Source: an uncultured Saprospiraceae bacterium
GTDB lineage: Bacteria; Bacteroidota; Bacteroidia; Chitinophagales; Saprospiraceae
Assembly (NCBI GenBank): GCA_937924805.1
Contig: CALDTZ010000105.1
Coordinates: forward strand, 1 to 43,466
Direction of reading: 5' to 3'
DNA: 43,466 nt
Part shown: positions 8,553-19,100 of the stretch, one piece after another
Layout: each line of letters starts with the position of its first letter
How positions within the stretch are numbered: position 1 is the stretch's first letter
The notes under the pieces: generated by a model
Database searches by the model: none
Told to the model about the DNA's origin: nothing
What the model saw: the letters and a program-made list of their open reading frames with translations, nothing else
Translations under genes and position numbers: made by a program

Positions 8553-10922
8553 TTAATCATTAATATATGCTCGACGTATTCTTGGCGATATATTGCTCAA
8601 TATTTCATAAGGAATGGTTTGGCATGCTTTTGCTAAATCTTGAAGTTTAACATTCGCCCCAAATACTTCTACAGAATCTCCTATTTCTGCTTCTGGCAAA
8701 TCGGTAATATCTATCATAACTAAGTCCATACATACATTTCCAACGATAGGTACTTTCTCCTCTTTTAAATAAACATGCCAATTTCGATTGCCTGCTAATC
8801 TAGGGACACCATCTGCATACCCAATATTCAAAATCGCAATTTTACGATCGTTTTCAACTACTTCACTACGATTATAACCAAGACCTTCGCCCTTTGCAAC
8901 TTCTTTAATTTGAATTATACTCGCTTTTAAAACATGTGTAGCTTCCAGAATATTTTTCTCCATGCTTTTAGATATTCCGTACATTCCTATTCCAAGACGA
9001 ACCATGTCAAATTGGTATTCAGGTAATCTAAGTATGCCTTCTGAATTTAATAAATGAACGTCAATCTCACCAAGAGAAGCAGTTATCAATTGTTTGGCTT
9101 TAATTAAACGTTCGTATTGGTTTCTATTAAAATCATCATGATTTGGGTTTTCACTTGATGCCAAATGAGAAAAAACACTCTTAACATTCAATGTTTTTTC
9201 TGATTTTATAATATCAATTACCTGATTTATTTCTTCAAATTCAATCCCTTGTCTATGCATTCCAGTCTCAATTTTGAGATGAATCTGAACAGCTAATTCC
9301 TGCACTGAAAGATAAGAAACCATCGAATTAAGCTGATGCAGCGAAGCTACCTGGATGTCAATATTGTATTTTATGGCACTAATAATATCTTCGACATTAT
9401 AAAAATTAAAAACTAAAATAGGCATTGTAATACCAAGGTGTCTTAATTCTATGGCTTCATCAAAATAAGCAACTGCTAAATAATCAAGTCCTTTACTTTC
9501 TAAGTATTTGGCCATCTCATAAGCACCAGATCCGTAAGCACCCGCTTTGATAACAGCCATTATTTTTGTATCTGTTTTAAGTTTAGTACCAAAGGTGTAA
9601 ATATTTCGGCCTATGGCACCTAAGTTAATTTCAAGTTGAGCATTGTGCGTTTTCTTAATTAAGTAAGGCAAAATGCGCTCTAGTGCTACTTTTCTTGTTC
9701 CTTTTACTAGGATTGCTTGGTTATTGAAATTTTGCTTTTCTATGTATGAAACACATTGTTCAATATCTTTAAAATGAGAAATCTTGATAGATACATCATG
9801 CATTGGAAGATCACCAATCCATAAAATTTCGTCCATTTGACTATAGTCAAATAAGGCTAATAGTTTTTCTTGGTCTTCAAGGTTCGATACACCATTTGTC
9901 AAAATCACTTTTTTTCTTGATCCTGATTGATTATTGAAATAATTAATTGCTACTTCAAATGAATTTAAATCAGAAGAATAACTATCATTTATTACAATGC
10001 AATGATCTTTTCCCTCCAACTTTTCCATACGAATAGGCCTTTTAAAGATGCCATTTAGCATATGTTGGATATCATCTTTCTCAACCTCCAAAGTCAATAA
10101 TAAAACGATTGTGTGAATACCGTTTTCAACCAATGAATCTTCAACAAATGGAAGAAAAAATGAAAAGGACTGACGTTTTGTTTTTAATCTTACTTCTGTA
10201 GATCTTTTATCGATATTTACCTTTGACACTTGATAGTAGCATTTATCCGTTTTCCCCCAATTAATTTTGTTCTTTTTAGGAAAAAGAATCATAACAAGAT
10301 TTGCTACATCACATTGATCCTGACAGTAAATAATGTTTTCACAGGAATTAAAAAGGGATAATTTCTCACGAATTTTCTGTTCCTTACTTTCAAATCCTTC
10401 ACTATGTGATTGTCCAATATTTGTAAATATTCCAATTGTAGGTTTGATAACAGATTGCAATTTAAGCATCTCATTAGAACGAGATATTCCCGTTTCAAAA
10501 ACACCAATATCATGATTTTCATTTATTTGCAAAATCGAATGTGGAACACCAATTTGGGAATTGTAACTTTTTGGTGTTTTTACCACTTTATAACGATATT
10601 GAAGGCCTTGACTGATCCATTCTTTGATGGTTGTTTTGCCGTTACTTCCTGTTATACCCACAATTGGTATATCAAATCTCGATCGATGAAAAGAGGCTAT
10701 CGTTTGGTATGCTTTAATCGTATCTGTAACTTGTATAAAAGCAATTGACGGTTGATGAACTACCCAATCAATCTTTTCACAAATAATTAATACGACTCCT
10801 TTTTCTATTGCACGATTAATAAAAAGGTGACCGTCTCTTGTGCCAGTAGACAATGCTAAAAATCCCGTTTTTTTAGGAAATATAATTTCTCGTGTATCAA
10901 ATGAAAAATGAGATATTATCAC
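8553..10922 (-). CDS. murF-alr: Bifunctional UDP-MurNAc-tripeptide:D-Ala-D-Ala ligase / alanine racemase
   Basis: A fusion joining the last cytoplasmic amino-acid ligation of peptidoglycan precursor synthesis (MurF) to alanine racemase, which supplies the D-alanine. The MurF half (about 1-430) has the P-loop GITGSNGKTTIKEW and NDSYSSDLNSFE. The Alr half (about 430-789) starts AQLEINLGAIGRNIYTF and has the PLP-lysine segment MAVIKAGAYGSG near 460 and GLGYNRSEV near the second active-site Tyr region. The fusion is known in Bacteroidota. The only standard start is GTG at 10922, which begins just before the DTRE motif and omits the usual first helix. The frame stays open for 23 more codons back to an ATC at 10991-10989, encoding family-like residues (KYSSTYIIQSILKDQVLSF). 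The true start may therefore be 10991, 3 nt after the purD stop. Confidence 0.93.
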   Translation of the reverse strand: MIISHFSFDTREIIFPKKTGFLALSTGTRDGHLFINRAIEKGVVLIICEKIDWVVHQPSIAFIQVTDTIKAYQTIASFHRSRFDIPIVGITGSNGKTTIKEWISQGLQYRYKVVKTPKSYNSQIGVPHSILQINENHDIGVFETGISRSNEMLKLQSVIKPTIGIFTNIGQSHSEGFESKEQKIREKLSLFNSCENIIYCQDQCDVANLVMILFPKKNKINWGKTDKCYYQVSKVNIDKRSTEVRLKTKRQSFSFFLPFVEDSLVENGIHTIVLLLTLEVEKDDIQHMLNGIFKRPIRMEKLEGKDHCIVINDSYSSDLNSFEVAINYFNNQSGSRKKVILTNGVSNLEDQEKLLALFDYSQMDEILWIGDLPMHDVSIKISHFKDIEQCVSYIEKQNFNNQAILVKGTRKVALERILPYLIKKTHNAQLEINLGAIGRNIYTFGTKLKTDTKIMAVIKAGAYGSGAYEMAKYLESKGLDYLAVAYFDEAIELRHLGITMPILVFNFYNVEDIISAIKYNIDIQVASLHQLNSMVSYLSVQELAVQIHLKIETGMHRQGIEFEEINQVIDIIKSEKTLNVKSVFSHLASSENPNHDDFNRNQYERLIKAKQLITASLGEIDVHLLNSEGILRLPEYQFDMVRLGIGMYGISKSMEKNILEATHVLKASIIQIKEVAKGEGLGYNRSEVVENDRKIAILNIGYADGVPRLAGNRNWHVYLKEEKVPIVGNVCMDLVMIDITDLPEAEIGDSVEVFGANVKLQDLAKACQTIPYEILSNISPRIRRAYIND

Positions 10923-10994
10923 TTCTTTAGAAAAAGATAATACTTGATCTTTTAATATGGATTGGATGATATAGGTTGAACTGTATTTGATTCT

Positions 10995-12275
10995 TTATTT
11001 CTTTAAATAATTAAATAAATCTTGTCCAATATCTTTTCGGTAATATTTAGCTTCAAAATCTACCAATTCAGCCATTTCATTTGATTTCAAAACAGCATCT
11101 TGTATGTCATTTCCAAAAGCAGTACAAGCAATAACACGACCTCCATTCGTGCGTAATTCCCCTTTATCATTCTTTGTTCCTGCAAAAAAATATTGTTGAT
11201 TTTTGTTTACGTTTGGTGGCATTGTAATCAACTTATTTTTTTCATACGTTTCAGGATATCCTCCAGATACTAGCATTACAGTTGAAGCCGATGCCAGATT
11301 CGTTGAAAGCTCTACAGTATTTAGTCTATGTTCAAAACAAGATTCCATCAATGAGATGATATCGCTATCAATTCTTGGAAAGACAACCTCTGTTTCTGGA
11401 TCTCCCATCCGCACATTATATTCAATAACATAAGGTTCGTTGCCTACCAAAATGAGTCCAAAAAAAACAAATCCATAATAATCAAAACCCTCTTCATTTA
11501 TGCCATTAATCGTTGGTGAAACAATTTTTTCTATTACTTTAGTTTTTAATGCTTCATCAAAAAAAGGTACTGGTGAAACAGCACCCATACCTCCCGTATT
11601 CAACCCTACGTCGCCTTCACCTATTCTCTTATAATCTTTAGCTTCAGGTAACAAAATATATTCTTTGCCATTGGTCATAGCAAATACCGAAAATTCGACT
11701 CCATCTAAAAAGGTTTCTACTACAACCTGTCTTGAGGCATCACCAAATTTTCCTTTTAGCATTTTCTCAAATTCTTCCTTAGCTTCTTCTTTTGATTGTA
11801 TTATTAATACGCCTTTTCCCGCTGCTAGGCCGTCCGCTTTCAAAACAATTGGAATCGATTGATCATCAATAAATTGCTTTCCTTCTTCAATCTGATCAAA
11901 AGTAAAGGTTTTACTTGCTCCTGTAGGAATGTTATATTTAGCCATAAAATCATTAGCGAACGTCTTGCTTCCTTCTAATAGTGATGCTTCTTTTGAGGGA
12001 CCAAATACACGAATGGGACTCTCTTTAAAGTAATCATATATTCCTTCTACAAGCGGTTGTTCTGGCCCTACAATGACCCAATGAATATTATGCTTTTTGC
12101 AATAGTCCTCTATCTTAAAAAAGTCAACTATATCCAACGAAACATTTGTACCTACTTGTGCCGTTCCTGGATTTCCAGGAGCCGTGAATAATTGATTACA
12201 AAGGGGGCTTTCTGATACCTTTTGAGCAATAGCATGCTCTCTTCCCCCTGAACCCAATAATAAGATATTATACAT
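10995..12275 (-). CDS. purD: Phosphoribosylamine-glycine ligase
   Basis: A 426-aa ATP-grasp enzyme that joins glycine to 5-phosphoribosylamine to make GAR in de novo purine synthesis. It begins MYNILLLGSGGREHAIAQK, the typical PurD N-terminus, and shows the ATP-grasp segments VLKADGLAAGKGV and GGMGAVSPVPFFDE plus the metal-binding VIEYNVRMGDPETE. An upstream in-frame ATG at 12314 would add 13 residues, but the -7 box TATATTTG lies inside that extension, so the ATG at 12275 is preferred. Its stop is directly followed by the probable start of murF-alr, suggesting a two-gene transcript. It is divergent from ruvA. Confidence 0.96.
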   Translation of the reverse strand: MYNILLLGSGGREHAIAQKVSESPLCNQLFTAPGNPGTAQVGTNVSLDIVDFFKIEDYCKKHNIHWVIVGPEQPLVEGIYDYFKESPIRVFGPSKEASLLEGSKTFANDFMAKYNIPTGASKTFTFDQIEEGKQFIDDQSIPIVLKADGLAAGKGVLIIQSKEEAKEEFEKMLKGKFGDASRQVVVETFLDGVEFSVFAMTNGKEYILLPEAKDYKRIGEGDVGLNTGGMGAVSPVPFFDEALKTKVIEKIVSPTINGINEEGFDYYGFVFFGLILVGNEPYVIEYNVRMGDPETEVVFPRIDSDIISLMESCFEHRLNTVELSTNLASASTVMLVSGGYPETYEKNKLITMPPNVNKNQQYFFAGTKNDKGELRTNGGRVIACTAFGNDIQDAVLKSNEMAELVDFEAKYYRKDIGQDLFNYLKK

Positions 12276-12293
12276 TAATACAAATATTTTACA

Positions 12294-12301
12294 CAAATAT
12301 A
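12294..12301 (-). promoter_or_regulatory. -7 promoter box of purD
   Basis: TATATTTG on the minus strand, an exact TAnnTTTG match, ends 18 bp before the purD ATG at 12275. It fixes the start codon choice, because the longer reading frame from 12314 would begin upstream of this promoter. Confidence 0.5.
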
Positions 12302-12357
12302 GGAAGCCTAGCATTCATAAATTCATATTAAATATATATTTAATATGTTGATTTTAT

Positions 12358-12365
12358 TACTTTTG
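12358..12365 (+). promoter_or_regulatory. -7 promoter box of ruvA, nearly abutting the ATG
   Basis: TACTTTTG matches TAnnTTTG exactly and ends only four bases before the ruvA ATG at 12370. Transcription from a -7 element at this spot would begin at or within a base or two of the start codon, implying a leaderless mRNA. No TTTG -33 element is visible. Confidence 0.45.
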
Positions 12366-12369
12366 CCTT

Positions 12370-12963
12370 ATGATTGCATATCTAAATGGAAAGTATACCT
12401 ATAAATCACCTACAAGTGTATACGTAGATGTAAATGGTGTTGGCTACCATGTAAACGTAAGTTTGCATACGTATAGCCAGATCGAAACATTAAAAGAAGG
12501 AAAGTTATGGATCCATCATCACATTACCGAAAATGACCAAAGTCTTTTTGGCTTTCATGAAGAGTCGGAGAAAGCAATTTTTAAACATCTAATCTCCGTT
12601 TCAGGTATTGGTCCTAGTACAGCAAGAATGGCAACATCCTATATGCATCCTGAAGAAATAAAAACAGCCATTATGCAGGGCAATGTCCAAATGGTAAGTA
12701 AAATAAAAGGAATAGGTCCAAAAACGGCAAAAAAAATAATCCTTGATCTTCAAGAAAAATTGGTAAAATCAAATGATGAAACCGTATCACCTCTTACAAA
12801 TTCTATGGACCAATCTGTGCGTAATGAAGCCTTATCGGCACTCATTGGTTTAGGGTTTCAAAAAGCGAAAATTATTGGTAAAATAGATGAGGTAATTAAA
12901 CAACAAGAAGACAATGCAACTGTAGAAAGTGTAATAAAAACAGTATTAAGACAATTATCTTAG
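12370..12963 (+). CDS. ruvA: Holliday junction branch migration protein RuvA
   Basis: A 197-aa DNA-binding subunit of the RuvAB branch-migration complex, which holds the four-way junction while RuvB drives migration. It has the OB-fold N-terminal domain (starts MIAYLNGKYTYKSPTSVYVD), two helix-hairpin-helix motifs (LISVSGIGPSTARMA near 80 and IKGIGPKTAKKIILDL near 115) and the small C-terminal domain that contacts RuvB (ALSALIGLGFQKAKI). Length is normal. The ruvA-sprA order is typical of Bacteroidota. A 172-bp gap with its own -7 box separates it from sprA. Confidence 0.97.
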   Translation: MIAYLNGKYTYKSPTSVYVDVNGVGYHVNVSLHTYSQIETLKEGKLWIHHHITENDQSLFGFHEESEKAIFKHLISVSGIGPSTARMATSYMHPEEIKTAIMQGNVQMVSKIKGIGPKTAKKIILDLQEKLVKSNDETVSPLTNSMDQSVRNEALSALIGLGFQKAKIIGKIDEVIKQQEDNATVESVIKTVLRQLS

Positions 12964-13071
12964 GTATTCATATAATCTGTGGTAATGATTTGCGTTACTT
13001 ATGCGTCCCTTTAAAATGCAGAAATTTACGTGCTTACTTTACATTAACTAAACTAAAGACTGTTTTTTCGG

Positions 13072-13079
13072 TACTTTTG
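13072..13079 (+). promoter_or_regulatory. -7 promoter box of sprA
   Basis: TACTTTTG, an exact TAnnTTTG match and identical to the ruvA box, lies 57 bp upstream of the sprA ATG. A -33 TTTG is not evident. sprA could also receive read-through from ruvA, since no terminator is seen between them. Confidence 0.45.
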
Positions 13080-13135
13080 GTGATTTTTCTGAGCAAGGAA
13101 ATTATACCCTACGGTTAAAAATTTTAGAAAATATA

Positions 13136-16100
13136 ATGACTCATATAAAACTTATTCTTGGATTAATCTTTTGTGTACTATCGATGCAGAATGTATCAGC
13201 ATACACGATTGAAGATGTCAATACCAACAATCCAACTCCTTCTTTTCTAGAAACTGTGTCGGATACCATTCCTGTTGAAGAAAGATATGATGATTTTATA
13301 AACGATCCTACCACCAATCCTTTCGATATCTTTCCTTCGGAGTTGGAACAAAAGGTAGAATATGATCCAGAATCAAATCAATATATCATCTATGAAAAAA
13401 TAGGGGACGAATTTTTTAGAACGCCTACTTACATGACATTTGATGAATATATTGAATGGAATGCACAGCAAGAACAAAAATCATACTTTGAGAAACTGAG
13501 TGGTATTGGTTCTGGTGACCGAGGTAGAAGTGGACTGGTTGATCCTATGTCAAAAATAAATGTAGAAAAATTTCTAATCGATAAATTATTTGGTGGTAAT
13601 GGCGTAACAATAAAACCGCAAGGTAGTATTGATATAACCTTGGGAATGGACTATCAAAATATTAATAACCCAAGTATCCCAGAAAATAGTCAACGAAACT
13701 ACGGAATGGTCTTTGACGAAGACATTCAGATCAATGTAGATGGTAATATCGGTGATAAACTAGACCTTGGGTTTAACTATAACACGAATGCTACCTTTGA
13801 TTTTGATCGAAAAATTAAATTAGCTTACGATTCAGAAAAATTTACTGAGGATGATATTCTGAAAAAGATCGAAGCCGGTAATGTTAGTTTACCCTTACGT
13901 AGTAGTTTGATCGAAGGTGCTCAAAGTTTATTTGGTATCAAAACAGAATTACAGTTTGGACATTTAAAACTTACCGCTATTGCATCTCAACAAAGATCGA
14001 AGCAAAAAGAAATTAATATCCAGAATGGAGCAACTGTTCAAGAATTTGAAATACGCCCAGATGATTATGATGAAAATAGACACTTCTTTATTTCACATTA
14101 TCACAGAGATGCTTACGAAGAAGCATTATCTAATTTACCGCAGATAAAAAACACGTTTAGAGTAGCGAATATTGAAATATGGATATCAGACGATAAACCA
14201 AATTATCAACAAAATAGTACTAAAGTCGTAGCTATCGCTGATTTAGGAGAATCCGATGCAAGTAAATTTGACGATCCAACGGCTGATTATGAACCAACAA
14301 TGGGATTGCCGTCCATATATGAGGATTCTAAAGGACGAATACTTCCAGACAATGAAGTAAACACCTTATATGAGGAGTTAGAAGGAGATCTGATGACTAG
14401 ACAATCTGAATTTGTAAATACAAATTTAGCAGGTCCGCAATATAATCTTACACAAACAGTCGGTTATGAAGTCTTTAAAGGAAGAAAACTACAACCTAGT
14501 GAGTTTACGTTTAATGCAGAATTAGGTTTTGTTTCTTTAAATATTCGTCTAAAACCAAATCAGGTTTTAGGAATTGCATATCAGTATTATTACACTCAAA
14601 ATTGTAATGAAGTATATAAAGTCGGTGAAATGTCTCCAGATGCATTGAGTTCAAACGGTGGACCTGATGGAGAGGTAGAAACAGAATCTGTCATTTTCGT
14701 AAAAATGTTAAAAAGTACAAATCAAAGGCCATTGAGTAATATGTGGGATTTGATGATGAAAAATGTATATCCATTGCGGACGAGTCAATTACAACAAGAA
14801 GATTTCGTTTTTGATATCTTTTATGAAGATGATTTTAATGCAAAACTTAAGAAATTTTTACCTGTTGATGGCTTAGAAGATTTTCCTTTATTGAATGTAT
14901 TTAATTTGGATCGATTGAATTCAAGGAATGATCCGCAACCAGATGGTATATTTGATTTTGCACCGGGAATAACCGTTATTCCTAGAAATGGAGTCATTGT
15001 ATTTCCTGTATTAGAGCCTTTTGGTCAAACTTTATTGAATTTAAAAAGTCAAGTGCCGTTTCCTGCTCAAATTGACACCTTAGCATTTACAGAATTATAC
15101 GATGAAGCTCTTGTAAAAGCTCAAGAAAAACTTCATAAGAATAAATTTGTCATGGTCGGAAAGTACAAATCCGATATATCCTCAGAAATTTCATTAGGTG
15201 CATGGAATATACCCCAAGGATCAGTGAGAGTATATGCTGGTGGACGATTATTAGATGAAGGGTCTGATTATGAAATTGAATATGGAATTGGACGATTAAG
15301 GATATTGAATGAAGCTCTACTTACCCAAGGGGTGCCCTTAAGAGTTGAATTTGAAGATAACTCTGTATTTAGCTTACAACAAAAAACTTTATTTGGTTTG
15401 CGTGCTGACTATGAAGTCAACAAAAAAATGGCCATTGGTGGGACTTATTTAAGATTATCAGAAAAACCATTTACTGAAAAGGTAAATATTGGTGATGACC
15501 CAATAAGAAATAGCATTTATGGTTTGGATATGGTCTATAATACACCTACCCCATGGATGACAAAAATGTTAGATGCACTTCCATTATATTCGACGAATGC
15601 CGAATCTTCGTTGAATGTTGTAGCAGAAGTTGCTGCTCTAAGGCCTGGACACTCCAATGCTGTTAACTTGAGTGATGATAATGGCGGGGTCGTTAATATT
15701 GATGATTTTGAAGGTGCTGTAAGTGGTCTTCCACTTGGAACTCAACCTAATCGTTGGTTACTTGCAAGTACTCCCTCAGATAAACCAGGGTATGGTCAAG
15801 GTATTGCTTCTGGCTATAATAGAGCATGGATGAGTTGGTACGTAATTGATCGATTTTCAAGAGATGACGATGATTTACCAAATCCATATAGTAGAATAGT
15901 AAATCAAAAAGATTTATTTCCAAACAGAGATATTCCGCCTGGACAATTACCAGAATTACGAACATTTGACTTGACCTTTTATCCTAATTTAAGAGGTCCT
16001 TATAATTATGATCCTCCAACAGGAGAGCCAGGAATTTCATCGGGTATTGAACGATACGACGAGCAACAAGAAGAATTGATCCTTGCCAATCCAGAATCGA

Positions 16101-19100
16101 GATGGGCAGGTGTTATGAGGTATATGAACAATAGTGATTTCCAAGCTGCCAACTATGAGTACATTGATTTTTGGATGTTAAATCCATTTATTGGAAGTGC
16201 AGACCAAGATACAGGAAAACTCGTTTTTCATTTAGGGAATATATCAGAAGATATTAATGCTGATAATGTACAGTTGTTTGAGAGTGCGATTCCAGTAGAC
16301 GGAGAAACACAAGTTTTAATAAAAGATACTGAATTTGGTCGGATTCCGTTAGATCTTCCAACCAATCCGAATGCCTTTGACAATGATAATAGAGATGCAC
16401 AAGATTTAGGTTTTGATGGACTTAGTAGTGCAAACGAAGCGGATTATTTTAAAAATTATGTAGATGCTATTCAAGCAGTCTACCCAGCAAATTTATCAGA
16501 TGCTTCAAATGATGATTTCATCTATTTTGGTAATCCATCCATTGCTAGCGATCCTAATCTTTTGAATCGATATAAACGTTTTAATGGGCCAGAAGGAAAT
16601 GCTCCAGATGGTTCTCAAAATGAAAGAGGAAATCCTTATCCAGATAGAGAAGATTTGAATGAAAACAGTTCTTTAGATCAAGGAGAAAGTTACTACCAAT
16701 ATACTATCGATCTAATCCCAGATGGTGATTCATTGGATAGAGCAGAAACTCCATTTATTAGAGATGTAAGAAAAGTGGGTGATGATGGACAGCTATGGTA
16801 TCGTTTTCAAATACCAATTCAAGAAGTAACTGCCGAAAATGTTGATGTCATCAATGGGATCCAAGGATTTCGTTCGATCCAGTTTATGAGAATGTTGGTA
16901 GAAGGTTTCAAAACTCAAAAAACGTTCCGATTAGCTGAATTTGAATTAGTAAGAAGTCAATGGAGAACTTTTGATCCTTTGTGTTTCACAGATGCAGGAG
17001 CTCCGGAAGACTTAGAATTTAGTCTCGATGTAGTAAGTCTACAAGAAAATAGTGAAAAACAACCTTTCAACTATGCTCTACCAAGAGGTATAAAAGAAGA
17101 GAGACTTATCAGTAATCTAGCAACGATTAATCAAGATGAACGTTCAATGTCACTGAACTTTTGTAATGTCCTAGACAGTTGTGAATTGTCCATGTTTAAA
17201 TTATCTGAGCTTGACCTGCGAGTCTATGAAAAATTTCAGCTTTTTGTACATGCCGAACAAGCATTAGAAAATTCCGCAGATTTTAATGATGGAGATTTTG
17301 TATTATTCGTACGATTTGGTAAAGATTTTCAAACGAATTATTATGAATATGAAATTCCTTTAGTGATGTCTGAAGAGGGCGTACCAGCCTCTTCTGGTAC
17401 CGCTGATAATACTGGTGATGTCGTATGGAGAACGGAAAACATGATGGATCTTAGATTAAAGGATCTGACAGATCTTAAGTTGGCTAGAAATGCGTTGCAA
17501 CAGCCTGTGTCAGAAAAATTTAGTCAAAGTGCAACAATTAACCCTGATCACAATATTGGAATTATCGGAAATCCGAACCTTGGATTTGTCAAAGGCATAC
17601 AAATAGGTGTACGAAAAGTGGTAGACAACGATAAATCCTATTGTGGAGAAGTTTGGGTTAATGAGCTTCGAACAGCAGGATTTGACGAACGAGGTGGTGT
17701 TGCTGCTTTAGCCAGAGTCGATTGGCAACTTGCCGATTTAGGAAATGTTACCCTTTCGGGAAAATATAACAGCATTGGTTACGGAGGTCTTGACCAAAAG
17801 TTAAATGATCGAAGTAAAGAAGAAGTAATTCAGTATGATGCAGCAGCAAATGTAGAACTTGGTAAATTGCTACCCAAATCGTGGAATATGAGAATCCCTA
17901 TGTATACACAATATGCAAAGGAAATTCGTAACCCACTCTTTGACCCATTTGATCTAGATCTTACCCTTGAAGAAAAATTAGCTAACAATCCAGATCCAGC
18001 AGTTCAGGATGTAATTAAAGAAGAAGCTCAAGAGGTTTTGACTATAAAGACCATTAACTTTATTAATGTCAAAAAAGAAAAAGGTAAACCAACCTCTACA
18101 AAATCACCGAGTTCATCTGGACCATCAAAACAGAAAGATTTAAAAGATAAAATTGCGACTCAACAGAAACCAGAAAAGGTTAAAAAGGTTAGAAATTATC
18201 CTTGGAATATATCAAACTTTAGTGTTTCATACTCTTATACCGAGACAGATCGAAGAACTCCCTTATTAGCATTCGATAATACGAAAGATTATATGGCAGG
18301 ACTTGATTATAAGTACGCCCCGAAGGTCAAATATATCCAACCTTTTAAATCTGTATCAAGTAAATATTTAAAATTCATCAAAGAATTTAATTTCAATCCA
18401 TTACCGAATAGTTTTGCTTTCAGTACGGATATGAATCGTCAATATACCACACGAAGATTTAGATTGCCATCATTACCTGTGTTTGAATTTGATGAAAAGT
18501 TTTTCAATTGGGAACGTCGGTATGATTTGAATTGGGATTTTGCAAAATCACTAAAATTCAAATTTAGCGCAATGAACGAAAGTTTTATTGATGAATACCG
18601 TCAGGTCGGATTAAAAGCAGATCCTGCAGAACGGGACTGGGTTGATGAAGTTGGAGATACAGTATTAGTTGGAAGAGAGCAAGCTGAAGCACAAGAATAT
18701 TGGATGGGAAATGTTCGTGAAGGTGGTAGAAACACAAACTATAACCATCAAGCCCAATTAAGTTACAATGTACCTTTAAAGAATTTCCCATTTTTAGGTT
18801 GGGTAAATGTGAAAGCACAATATAAAACGGATTATGCGTGGATCAGCGGTCCACTTATTGAGATTGACGAAATTGGTACCCTGCCCGGTGCTATCATTCA
18901 AAATGGTCAAAACCGATCCCTAACTGCCGATTTTAATTTTGACAAAATTTGGTCAAAATCAAAATATTACAAAAAACTAAACAAAGTAAAAAGTAAGAGC
19001 AAGCGAGGAAAAGATGGAAAAAAAGAAGCTAAAGAAAAGCCAAAACCTAAAACAAAAGAAGAGCGTAAAAAGTCGAAAAAAGATCGACCAATTACTTTAG

